Under the pieces are notes generated by a model that searched no databases, had not been told where the DNA came from, and saw nothing but the letters and a program-made list of their open reading frames with translations. Below, piece by piece: positions 7,743 to 15,206 of a stretch of 38,140 nt of DNA. Origin of the DNA: CAZNLL01 sp964573885 (GTDB lineage: Bacteria > Desulfobacterota > DSM-4660 > Desulfatiglandales > Desulfatiglandaceae). Where the stretch lies: assembly GCA_964573885.1 (NCBI GenBank), contig CAZNLL010000022.1, positions 1 to 38,140 of the forward strand. The letters are read 5' to 3'. Both the position numbers and the translations under genes were made by a program. How positions within the stretch are numbered: position 1 is the first letter of the stretch; each line of letters starts with the position of its first letter.

Positions 7743-7916
7743 CGGCCTTGTTTTTATCTTTTCAAGGGGGTGGGATTGTGCTATCAACAGGCTCAAGTCG
7801 CCCTTGTACCCGCTTCAAAGGGAATCCCCTGTCCCTGAGGAACCACTTTTTGCCACGATTTATGCCTGTTGCCAGGGGTGCGGCTAACGGCCCTGGAAGG
7901 AAGGTGGGACAAGCGC

Positions 7917-8684
7917 ATGGCACATGTCATCTGCATTGCCAATCAGAAGGGAGGCGTCGGGAAAACCACGACGGCCATTAATCTTGCGGCCTCTATGGCC
8001 GCGGCAGAAAAGGCCTGTCTCCTTGTGGATTGTGACCCCCAGGGTAATGCCACTACCGGCCTGGGCATTGATCGGGATGAGCTGGAAGCCGGGCTTTATG
8101 ATTTGCTCTTCGGGGGAGGGGATGTGGAGGCGCCGGTCGTGGAAACGGGCCTCCCCGGTCTCCACCTGGTGGGAGCTACCACGGACCTGATCGGTGCGGA
8201 GGTGGAAATGGCCTCCCAAAAGGACAAGGAATTTATGCTTCGCAAGGGGCTGGGCGGCCCTCGAAACAGATATGACTATATCTTTCTGGACTGCCCCCCC
8301 TCTCTGGGCTTCTTGACGGTAAACGCCCTGACCGCGGCAGACGCCCTTTTGGTCCCGCTCCAGTGTGAATATTACGCCCTTGAAGGATTGTCCCAGCTTT
8401 TGAAAACGGTTAGGGCGGTGAGAAGGGGTTTGAATCCGGGGCTCCGCTTGGCCGGGATCCTCTTGACCATGTACGATAAACGAAATAATCTCTCCCAGCA
8501 GGTGGCCCATGAGGTTCAATCCCATTTTGGCAGTGAGGTGTTTAAGACCATTATTCCACGCAACGTACGCCTGAGCGAGGCCCCCAGCTACGGCAAACCC
8601 ATTTTGCTCTATGATATTCGCTCTACAGGGGCCCAAAGCTACCTGAGCCTGGCCAGGGAACTTATCGGAAGGGGTGGTATATAG
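7917..8684 (+). CDS. parA: Chromosome partitioning ATPase ParA (Soj)
   Basis: ParA is a deviant-Walker ATPase that binds DNA non-specifically when ATP-bound and moves the ParB-parS complex during chromosome segregation. The 255-residue protein begins MAHVICIANQKGGVGKTTTA, with the deviant Walker A lysines at residues 11 and 16, then DCDPQGNATTG near 40 and Walker B FLDCPPSLG near 120. The short N-terminus without a helix-turn-helix marks the chromosomal type (Ia-like plasmid ParA is longer). GGAAGG lies before the ATG at 7917; the upstream in-frame ATG at 7869 would add residues not seen in the family. parB follows after one base. Confidence 0.95.
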   Translation: MAHVICIANQKGGVGKTTTAINLAASMAAAEKACLLVDCDPQGNATTGLGIDRDELEAGLYDLLFGGGDVEAPVVETGLPGLHLVGATTDLIGAEVEMASQKDKEFMLRKGLGGPRNRYDYIFLDCPPSLGFLTVNALTAADALLVPLQCEYYALEGLSQLLKTVRAVRRGLNPGLRLAGILLTMYDKRNNLSQQVAHEVQSHFGSEVFKTIIPRNVRLSEAPSYGKPILLYDIRSTGAQSYLSLARELIGRGGI

Positions 8685-8685
8685 G

Positions 8686-9528
8686 ATGGCACGAAGAAAG
8701 GCCCTCGGAAAAGGCCTATCGGCCTTGATCCGTGACGCCAACACCGTGAATGAAGGGGCGGAACAATTCTTTCAGTGTCCGGTAGAAGACCTCGAACCCA
8801 ATCCTTACCAACCCAGGAAGGCCTTCTCCAATGCGGAGCTGGAGGAAATGGCGGAATCCATCCGGGAAAAGGGGGTTCTTACCCCTCTTCTGGTGAGCAA
8901 GACCGACACGGGATATCAGCTCATTGCCGGGGAGAGACGATGGAGGGCGGCCCAAAAAGCAGGCCTGGAAAGGGTTCCCGTTGTAGTCCGGGAGGCCTCC
9001 CCCGCGGAGGCCCTGGAGCTGGCCCTCATTGAAAACATCCACCGGAAGGATCTTAATCCCGTTGAGGAGGCCCTGGCGTACAAGAGACTGCTGGAAGAGG
9101 TCGGTCTCACCCAGGAGGCCCTGGCCAAGAGGCTGGGCAGGGAACGCTCGTCGGTCACCAATATGTTACGCCTCCTCAACCTCTCTGCCTTAATCCAAGA
9201 GGACTTGGTAGCGGGGCGGCTTACCATGGGGCATGCCCGGGTCCTGGCAGGGATAAAATCCAGGGAAGCACAAAAAGCCCTGAGGGATCAGGTCGTGAAG
9301 CGGGGCCTTTCGGTCCGCCAACTCGAGGCTATGGCCAGGAGAAAGAAGGCTCCCTCCCCGCCAAAGAAGGTTCCCCAAGGAGACTTCTACCTCCAATCCC
9401 TGGCGGACAACCTCAAAAGGTCCCTGGGCACCAAGGTGGAAATCAAAAAAAGGGGGAAGGCGGGCCACATCCTGATCCACTTTTACTCGGACGACGAATT
9501 GGACAGGTTGCTGGGGCTCCTCACCTGA
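8686..9528 (+). CDS. parB: Chromosome partitioning protein ParB (Spo0J)
   Basis: ParB loads at parS, uses CTP to slide and spread as a clamp, and stimulates ParA. The 280-residue product has the N-terminal ParA-activating motif KALGKGLSALI (5-15), the ParB/Srx CTP-binding domain with PNPYQPRK and GERRWRAAQKAG near 80-100, ENIHRKDLNP, a helix-turn-helix (LTQEALAKRLGRERSSVTNM, about 145-165) and a C-terminal dimerisation segment. The parS site lies just upstream of the operon. The 3' end overlaps the convergent plsY by 46 bases. Confidence 0.95.
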   Translation: MARRKALGKGLSALIRDANTVNEGAEQFFQCPVEDLEPNPYQPRKAFSNAELEEMAESIREKGVLTPLLVSKTDTGYQLIAGERRWRAAQKAGLERVPVVVREASPAEALELALIENIHRKDLNPVEEALAYKRLLEEVGLTQEALAKRLGRERSSVTNMLRLLNLSALIQEDLVAGRLTMGHARVLAGIKSREAQKALRDQVVKRGLSVRQLEAMARRKKAPSPPKKVPQGDFYLQSLADNLKRSLGTKVEIKKRGKAGHILIHFYSDDELDRLLGLLT

Positions 9529-10139
9529 TTCCCCTGACTTCTCCATTTCCTTTCTTCCCCCCGCAAGAGCCTCCGCAGGTTGTCTTTGTGTCTTGCAGAG
9601 ATAAGCACGGCCCCGATGAGGGCGCCGGCCACCAGCGGCCCGGGCTTTCCGAAAAAGGTCATGAACAGGGGAATGGAGAAGGCAGATACCATGGAGCCCA
9701 GCGAGATGTAGTCCCACCGCCAGACCAGGACGACGAACACCACCAGGGCCCCCACACAGGAAAGGGGCGACAAGGCCAGGTAGGTTCCCAAGGCCGTGGC
9801 GGCCCCCTTTCCCCCGCGGCCCTTGAGAAAAACAGAGAATTGATGGCCCACCAGGGCCGCCAAGGCGACCAGAGCCAGGGCGCCCTCTCTATGGGGGTAT
9901 GCCGGGACGCTGAAAAAGGAAAAGGCCGCAACAGGTAAAAACCCCTTCATCATGTCCAGAAAGAGGGTTAAAAGGCCCCATTTGAGGCCTACGGTCCTGG
10001 CCACATTGGTGGCACCGATATTCCCGCTTCCCGCCCCGGTGATATCCAACCGGGCCGCTCTTTGGGCGATGAGCTTTCCAAAGGGAACAGCGCCCAAGAG
10101 ATAAGCGGCCATGGCGACGGTGATCCATAGATATGTCAT
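9483..10139 (-). CDS. plsY: Glycerol-3-phosphate acyltransferase PlsY
   Basis: PlsY acylates sn-glycerol 3-phosphate from acyl-phosphate, the first membrane step of phospholipid synthesis. The protein (218 residues from ATG 10139) is a multi-pass membrane protein with the three PlsY motifs: GSGNIGATNVART (near 37-49), GRGGKGAATALGTY near 108-121 and a C-terminal SARHKDNLRRL motif. A GTG four codons upstream (10151) is an alternative start; neither has a strong ribosome-binding site. The last about 25 residues (KWRSQGNQVRSPSNLSNSSSE) are polar and lie over the parB 3' end. Its substrate is made by GpsA, encoded 8 kb away in this window. Confidence 0.93.
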   Translation of the reverse strand: MTYLWITVAMAAYLLGAVPFGKLIAQRAARLDITGAGSGNIGATNVARTVGLKWGLLTLFLDMMKGFLPVAAFSFFSVPAYPHREGALALVALAALVGHQFSVFLKGRGGKGAATALGTYLALSPLSCVGALVVFVVLVWRWDYISLGSMVSAFSIPLFMTFFGKPGPLVAGALIGAVLISARHKDNLRRLLRGEERKWRSQGNQVRSPSNLSNSSSE

Positions 10140-10158
10140 GGCAATCCGCACCCAAGGG

Positions 10159-10181
10159 AAAAAAGCCCCTATCAGGGGGCT
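10159..10181 (-). terminator. Rho-independent terminator read leftwards, upstream of plsY
   Basis: On the minus strand AGCCCC and GGGGCT (10181-10176 and 10169-10164) form a 6-bp stem with a 6-base loop followed by TTTTTT. It lies 20 bases before the plsY ATG, so it would stop a leftward transcript arising in 10182-10381. It may be an attenuator for plsY or end a small RNA; no leftward gene is visible there. Confidence 0.6.
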
Positions 10182-10381
10182 CGATTTATCTTGTCATCCA
10201 TGCCGGTAGGATGGCATAAGACTACGAGGGACGCCCGAAGGATATCGGCATCAGGGAGGCGAAGCAACAGAAATTTGTTGTTTGCGAATACCAGGACGCA
10301 GAGGAAGATAAGTTTGAACGGTTGGAACCCATATTTTCAAGACTCTAAATAAATATCCAATTTCTAACCGAGGGTTACACA

Positions 10382-10798
10382 GTGAGACTGATTGTCATGG
10401 ACGGGCAAGGCGGGGGGATTGGAGCCACCATCATTAAAGGGCTTCGAGAGTCCCTCGGCAACGAGCTGGAGATCCTGGCCCTGGGCACAAATTCCATTGC
10501 CACCTCAAGAATGATGAAGGCGGGGGCCAACCGGGGGGCCACGGGCGAGAATGCCATTGTGCAGACGGCCGGGACCGCGGATGTCATCGTGGGCCCCCTG
10601 GCCATTTTGATGGCCAACGCCATGATGGGTGAAGTGACTCCGGGCATGGCAGCCGGTGTCAGTTCCAGCAAAGCAAGAAAGATACTTATCCCCTTGACCC
10701 AGGAGAAAGTCACCATTGTCGGGGTGACCGGAGAGCCCTTACCCCACTTGGTGGCCCAGGTCGTGGGGATTATCGAGGAGATGAAGGGAAATGTGTGA
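10382..10798 (+). CDS. DUF3842 family protein
   Basis: The 138-residue product matches what I know of DUF3842, a small cytoplasmic family of unknown function common in clostridia and Desulfobacterota. It opens with a Rossmann-like glycine-rich loop, VMDGQGGGIGATI, then ALGTNSIATSRMMKAGA and ATGENAIVQTA, and GEVTPGMAAGVSSSKARKILIP near the C-terminus. The start is a GTG with GAGGG upstream. It overlaps the CooT-family gene by eight bases, so the two are almost certainly translated together, which suggests a role linked to nickel or CO metabolism. Function remains unproven. Confidence 0.85.
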   Translation: MRLIVMDGQGGGIGATIIKGLRESLGNELEILALGTNSIATSRMMKAGANRGATGENAIVQTAGTADVIVGPLAILMANAMMGEVTPGMAAGVSSSKARKILIPLTQEKVTIVGVTGEPLPHLVAQVVGIIEEMKGNV

Positions 10799-10979
10799 AT
10801 CCGCAGCCTACATAGAAAAGGAAGGCAAGGAAGAACTGCTTATGGAGAGCCTGGATGTCCTCGAGAATTGGGAGGATGGGGTCAGGCTCATAGACATGTT
10901 CGGGGAGGAGAAGCAGGTGAAGGCCCGGGTGAAGACCCTCTCCCTGGTAGACCATAAGATCGTTCTGGAGTCTTTGTAA
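10791..10979 (+). CDS. CooT family nickel-binding protein
   Basis: This 62-residue protein begins MCESAAYIEKEGKEELLMES and ends VDHKIVLESL, matching the CooT family. CooT of Rhodospirillum rubrum is a small dimeric protein that binds one nickel per dimer through Cys2 and helps activate carbon monoxide dehydrogenase. Cys2 is present here. The start overlaps the end of the DUF3842 gene and is preceded by GAGGAG. No cooC, cooJ or CODH gene is in the window, so its client enzyme is unknown; CODH/acetyl-CoA synthase or hydrogenase are candidates. Confidence 0.82.
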   Translation: MCESAAYIEKEGKEELLMESLDVLENWEDGVRLIDMFGEEKQVKARVKTLSLVDHKIVLESL

Positions 10980-11115
10980 GGGCCTGGGAGCTCAAAGGGA
11001 GGTGAAAAGAACGGGTTTCCGTGCTCATTCTCGAAAAGGCGTAAAAGACGCAGTTGCAAGGCTTGATCTCGAACTTTTTCCGAAACCGTCTAAAGCCTGA
11101 CTCTTTAAGCGGCCA

Positions 11116-11955
11116 TCATCCTTTGAATCGCTCCTCGATCCTCTTGGGGAGCTGCAGATAGAATCGGGCTTCTCTGGTCCTTCCCCGTTTGAGGCACCCC
11201 CTGCCGTAGATGAGGCTTTTTTCCGCGAGGGTCTCTACCGTGGCCTGGAGCTGCTCCATGGTGAGGGTTTCCCTTTCTATGAGGTTTAAAAGGGCCTTGA
11301 TCCTGAACCGGTCCATGCCCTTGTGGCGGGAAGAGAGCTGATCCGGATGCCCCCCCTCTTTGACCACAAGGGGCTCCGGGATGAGGGCCACGGGGTGGCG
11401 ACTGGCGATCCTCAGCCACAGGTCATAATCTTCACAGGCGGGGAGCGTCTCATCAAAGAGCCCCACCTCCTGGAGCAGGCTTCGCTTCAGCATGACGGCG
11501 GAAGGGCTCACCAGGCAGAGCCCTAAGGAGGGCCTGAAAATGTCTCCTGAGGGTTTTGCGTGCCTTTTCTTGGGATTCACCCTTCGGCCGTTTCTGATCC
11601 AGATCTCCTCGGTCTGGCATATCAGGGCCTGAGGACGGTTTCTGAAGAAATCCACCTGAAAGGCCAGTTTTCGGGGGAGCCAGTAATCGTCCGAATCAAG
11701 AAAGGCGATAAGGGGTGAGGTTGACTTTTTGATCCCGAGATTTCTCGCAGCTGAAACCCCCGCGTTAAAGGGCCTGCCCAGGTAATGGATCCTCTCTTTA
11801 AAGCGTTTCAAGACCTCTTGGGTGTCATCCGTGGATCCGTCGTCCACCACGTAGATTTCAAAATCGGTAAAGGTTTGAGACAGGACGGAGGAGACGGCCC
11901 GGAGCACCCTGCGGGCCCTGTTAAAGGTGGGAATGATCACGTCCACTTGGGCCAT
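11116..11955 (-). CDS. Family 2 glycosyltransferase
   Basis: The product (279 residues from ATG 11955) is a GT-A fold enzyme. It begins MAQVDVIIPTFNRARRVLRA, with nucleotide-binding VVDDGSTDDTQ near 38-48, the metal-binding FLDSDD near 87-92 and the catalytic-base region CEDYDLWLRIASRHPV near 180. The C-terminal about 70 residues (KGMDRFRIKALLN onward) are helical and not part of the core. No transmembrane segment is visible, so it is soluble or peripheral. Donor and acceptor cannot be read from sequence; surface polysaccharide synthesis is the usual role. A GTG at 11967, at the mobile-element junction, is an alternative start. Before that insertion it probably followed ispH directly. Confidence 0.88.
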   Translation of the reverse strand: MAQVDVIIPTFNRARRVLRAVSSVLSQTFTDFEIYVVDDGSTDDTQEVLKRFKERIHYLGRPFNAGVSAARNLGIKKSTSPLIAFLDSDDYWLPRKLAFQVDFFRNRPQALICQTEEIWIRNGRRVNPKKRHAKPSGDIFRPSLGLCLVSPSAVMLKRSLLQEVGLFDETLPACEDYDLWLRIASRHPVALIPEPLVVKEGGHPDQLSSRHKGMDRFRIKALLNLIERETLTMEQLQATVETLAEKSLIYGRGCLKRGRTREARFYLQLPKRIEERFKG

Positions 11956-11966
11956 GGCTATATTCA

Positions 11967-12155
11967 CCCCGTTGTTGCATGAAAGGCGCTTAAGGATTCG
12001 GCATTTCGCCTTTTATGATTTCAAATGCCGCTTTTAACGCTTGAAATCTGGAATTCACCAATAGTGATATTCAGGCCCTGGATATAAAATGACATAACTC
12101 TCTGGTTTTACTGTGGTTATGTGTCTGGGAGCTCGATGCGTTTGCAACAACGGGG
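11967..12155 (+). mobile_element. MITE-like element, copy 2 (189 bp)
   Basis: It starts CCCCGTTGTTGCA and ends GCAACAACGGGG, giving near-perfect 12-13 bp terminal inverted repeats. TTCA is duplicated on both sides (11963-11966 and 12156-12159). The next block, AAAGGCGCTTAAGGATTCGG, is shared with copy 1 and, inverted, with copy 3. It contains no plausible gene. It separates ispH from the glycosyltransferase gene. Confidence 0.88.
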
Positions 12156-12160
12156 TTCAT

Positions 12161-13885
12161 TCACCGGACCAAGGCCAAAAAGCCGGCCAGAAAAAAATTG
12201 CCTTCCACCAGGGCCTCCAGGGTGAGGCCCTGCTGGAGCCAGTGCCTTTCATAGGCAAAAAGGCAGAGGGATAAACCAAAAACAGAGGCGATTATGGCAC
12301 CGGAAAAGGACGGGACAAGCCCGAGCAGGGGGCTTACCCCCAGGATCAGGGCGGTGAGCGTGAGGAGCACCTTGAGGAGGACCAGGGCCTTTTTTTCTCC
12401 CAGCGTAATGGGCAGGGTCTCCGTGCCAACAATGAGGTCCCCCTGGACCTGAAAGATGTCAAAAAGGACAGATCTTATATAAGCAATTAAAAAGACTGCT
12501 AAAATAGTAATAAGGGCCGTCGGCGGGCTTACCTGTTTCATGTCCAGCAAGGGGAGAACCCCTATGAGCGCCACCCAGGCAAGGGATTCGGAGAGACTCC
12601 TGGAACCGGGGACATCCTTGATCTTGGCGTACCGGGACTTATGGCGGATCCTCTTGGGAATCAGGGGGATGCTGTAAATGATCCCCAGGAGGCTGAAACC
12701 GGTCAGGGCCAAAAAGGTTGCGGGGCCCTTGGTATAGGCCAGGGCCAGGGCCGTCAAGATGGCAACGAGGGCGCTCAGGATGAGGGGGACCTTGAACTTT
12801 CCCAGAAAGGCGGCGCGCTCAGGGTCGTTGTAGGCGCTCGCGCCTTTGTCCAGAAACCGGTTGAGGACATGCATGGCAAAGATGTAGAGAAAGGTCACGC
12901 AGGGAAAGGTGAGATCCGGGTTGTGCCGGAATAGAAGGATAGAGGCGGCGTAGGCAAAGGAAAAGGCGCCTCCGGCCACGAGGAGGTTACTCAGAATCAG
13001 AAATTTGAAGGCCTGCCTGATCCCCCGAAAGATGGAGGAGTCCTTGCTGCTCCGGATGCCTTCCAACTCCTGGATCACGTTTTTGATCATCCAATTGGGG
13101 GTAGACGCCCCTGCGGTCACCCCCACTGATGCCATTTGGGATAAGGCCTCCCTGTTGAGATCCTTTTCGGTTTCTACGTGAAAGGTGGGCAGGCCCACCT
13201 CCCTGGAGATCTGGGCCAGGCGCTGGGTGTTTGCACTGTGATAGCCTCCCACCACCACAACCGCTTCCACCTGGCCCTGAAAGGCCCGAACCTCTTTTTG
13301 CCTCTGGTGGGTGGCGTCGCAGATGGTATTAAAGACCTCCACGTTTTGAAAGCGTCTCCGCACCGCATCCACGATGTGGTCAAAGGCCTGCGCGTTTTGT
13401 GTGGTCTGGGCCACCACCAATACACGGTCCATGGGGGGCAGGGCCTCCACCTCTTCCTCTCTTTGGGTGACATGCACCGGCCCCGCACTGTAACCCACAA
13501 GGCCCTTTACTTCGGCATGGTTTTGGTCTCCTACAATGACGGCGGTATAGCCCTTTTTGGTATGATACCGGATGATGGCCTGGACCCTGGCCACCCTGGG
13601 ACAGGTGGCGTCAATGAGCCTTAATCCCGTTTCCCTGAGGGCCTTCCGCTCTTCAGGGGGAATGCCGTGGGCCCTGATGACGATCCTGCCCGGGGGGAGG
13701 TCCTTCAAATCCTCCAGGCTATGTACCCCCTTGGATTCCAGCAGTTGGAGCACCTGTTTGTTGTGGATGAGCGGGCCGAAGGTGTAAAGGGGTCCCTCTT
13801 TTTTGTTGGCCTCTGCCAGCACCATTTCCATGGCCCGGCGAACACCCATGCAAAAGCCGGCGGTCTTGGCCAGTTTGACCTTCAC
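12161..13885 (-). CDS. ispH: IspH (HMBPP reductase) fused to a UbiA-type prenyltransferase domain
   Basis: Residues 1 to about 280 are IspH, the [4Fe-4S] enzyme that reduces HMBPP to IPP and DMAPP at the end of the MEP pathway. Cluster cysteines are C12 (GFCMGV), C95 (DATCPRV) and C189 (TICDAT); substrate residues H123 and E125 (NHAEV), QTT at 160-162, SAN at 217-219 and TAGASTP at 257-263 are present. Residues about 290-574 form a multi-pass membrane domain like UbiA, with N342xxxD346 and a degenerate second motif D476IFQVQGD483 followed by TLPITLG. The length, 574, is nearly twice normal IspH. The GTG start overlaps the dusB stop (GTGA). The second domain may use the isoprenoid products; its acceptor is unknown. 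Confidence 0.9.
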   Translation of the reverse strand: MKVKLAKTAGFCMGVRRAMEMVLAEANKKEGPLYTFGPLIHNKQVLQLLESKGVHSLEDLKDLPPGRIVIRAHGIPPEERKALRETGLRLIDATCPRVARVQAIIRYHTKKGYTAVIVGDQNHAEVKGLVGYSAGPVHVTQREEEVEALPPMDRVLVVAQTTQNAQAFDHIVDAVRRRFQNVEVFNTICDATHQRQKEVRAFQGQVEAVVVVGGYHSANTQRLAQISREVGLPTFHVETEKDLNREALSQMASVGVTAGASTPNWMIKNVIQELEGIRSSKDSSIFRGIRQAFKFLILSNLLVAGGAFSFAYAASILLFRHNPDLTFPCVTFLYIFAMHVLNRFLDKGASAYNDPERAAFLGKFKVPLILSALVAILTALALAYTKGPATFLALTGFSLLGIIYSIPLIPKRIRHKSRYAKIKDVPGSRSLSESLAWVALIGVLPLLDMKQVSPPTALITILAVFLIAYIRSVLFDIFQVQGDLIVGTETLPITLGEKKALVLLKVLLTLTALILGVSPLLGLVPSFSGAIIASVFGLSLCLFAYERHWLQQGLTLEALVEGNFFLAGFLALVR

Positions 13886-14859
13886 GGGTCTTTCCTTTCC
13901 AGCGTCGTAAAATACTCGTCCAAAGCCAGCATAAGGCTGTCTTTGTCTTTGATCCGGGCGGTGGCCCCCCGAAAGCGGGTACTCCGTGGCAGCCCCTTGG
14001 TATACCAGAGCAGAAGCCCCCGCATGGCCCTGGCCGCCCGGGGCTGGCCCATGGCGTGGGCAAGGAGTCGGAAGTGTTCCAGAATAAGGGCCTTTCGTTC
14101 ATCCAGAGAGGGCTGAGCCACGGAAAGCCGCTTTTGCAACTGAAGAATCTGAGTGAAGATCCAGGGATTGCCTACGGCACCCCTCCCGATCATGACCCCA
14201 TCACACCCCGTCCGGTGCATCAAGTCCAGGGCCAGGGAGGGAGAAAAGACGTCCCCGTTGCCGATGCAGGGGATGGTGACCCGTTCTTTCACCTTACGGA
14301 TAAGGGACCAGTCCGCAGGACCCGAGAATTTCTGGGTGACATATCGGGGGTGGAGGGTAAGGGCATCCACCCCGCAATCTTCGATGAGAGAGGCCAGGTC
14401 ACAGGCCGCAGGCTCGTAGGGGGACCACCCGGCCCTCATCTTTACCGTCAGGGGCACCGGGCAGACGGGGCGCACGGCATTGAGGATTTCCTTGACCCTG
14501 TCCGGTGATCTGAGCAAGGCGCCTCCGGCCCCGGTCTTGACCACCTTTTTTGCGGGACAGCCCATGTTAATGTCCACCAGGTCCGCACCGGCCTCCACCA
14601 CCATCCGGGCGGCCCCGGCCATAATCTCGGGCGTGGAGCCGAAGAGTTGCACTCCCAGGGGGCGCTCGTCAGGATGGGATTTGAGATATTCCATGGTCTT
14701 CTTTTGTCCCAGGGTGAGGCCGGCGGCACTGACCATCTCGGTAAAGACCAGGGCGGCTCCCTTCTTTTTCACAATAAGGCGGAAGGGCAGATTGGTGATG
14801 CCGGCCATGGGCGCCATGACAAGGGGGTTTTGAAGTTTCAGCCCGGCGATCTCAAGCAT
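13882..14859 (-). CDS. dusB: tRNA-dihydrouridine synthase, DusB/NifR3 type
   Basis: Dus enzymes use FMN and NADPH to reduce specific uridines in tRNA to dihydrouridine. The 325-residue TIM-barrel protein has NPLVMAPMAGITNLPFR at 11-27 (FMN site), the catalytic cysteine C101 in INMGCPAKKVVKTGAGGALL, KMRAGW, and IGRGAVGNPWIF near 235 for the FMN phosphate. These phrases fit the DusB subfamily. It is the first gene of a leftward unit, dusB-ispH/ubiA-glycosyltransferase, with a four-base overlap to ispH. Confidence 0.93.
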   Translation of the reverse strand: MLEIAGLKLQNPLVMAPMAGITNLPFRLIVKKKGAALVFTEMVSAAGLTLGQKKTMEYLKSHPDERPLGVQLFGSTPEIMAGAARMVVEAGADLVDINMGCPAKKVVKTGAGGALLRSPDRVKEILNAVRPVCPVPLTVKMRAGWSPYEPAACDLASLIEDCGVDALTLHPRYVTQKFSGPADWSLIRKVKERVTIPCIGNGDVFSPSLALDLMHRTGCDGVMIGRGAVGNPWIFTQILQLQKRLSVAQPSLDERKALILEHFRLLAHAMGQPRAARAMRGLLLWYTKGLPRSTRFRGATARIKDKDSLMLALDEYFTTLERKDP

Positions 14860-14906
14860 ACCGTTATTCTAGTGGGCTCCAAAGGGAATGACAATAGCCC
14901 TATTGA

Positions 14907-15070
14907 CCCGGTTGTTGCAGATGTAATGACCGTTTAGACATATAAACTAAATAAAAACACAATTTTATGTCATGTCGTTGTTGGGGAATTCCTAAGACCT
15001 TAAGGGTCGCATTTGAAACTATATGAGGCAGAATGGAGAATCCTTAAGCGCCTTTTTTCAAACAACGGGG
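14907..15070 (-). mobile_element. MITE-like element, copy 3 (164 bp, inverted)
   Basis: The ends are CCCGGTTGTTGCA on the left and, on the right, the complement of CCCCGTTGTTTGA. TTGA is duplicated directly outside (14903-14906 and 15071-15074). Its complement contains GGCGCTTAAGGATTC, matching copies 1 and 2, so it lies in the opposite orientation. It sits in the divergent gap between dusB and the secreted-protein gene. Confidence 0.85.
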
Positions 15071-15206
15071 TTGACTCGAAAAAACATTTATGCTTTCTTT
15101 GACGCTCATTTTTTACGGGGTGCCCGTGTCAGCCCTTCCGGAGGGGCTCTTAGGAAAGGGGGAAGCGAATGTTCAAGATCAATTCAAAGGGAAGAGGAGG
15201 AAGAGG

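Noticed and set aside
7884..8744. 286-codon minus-strand frame opposite parA
   Set aside because: parA on the plus strand is unambiguous; the antisense text shows no family motif.
6364..15070. The three dispersed repeats as integron attC sites
   Set aside because: No GTTRRRY/RYYYAAC core, no integrase, and 4-bp target duplications fit transposition instead.
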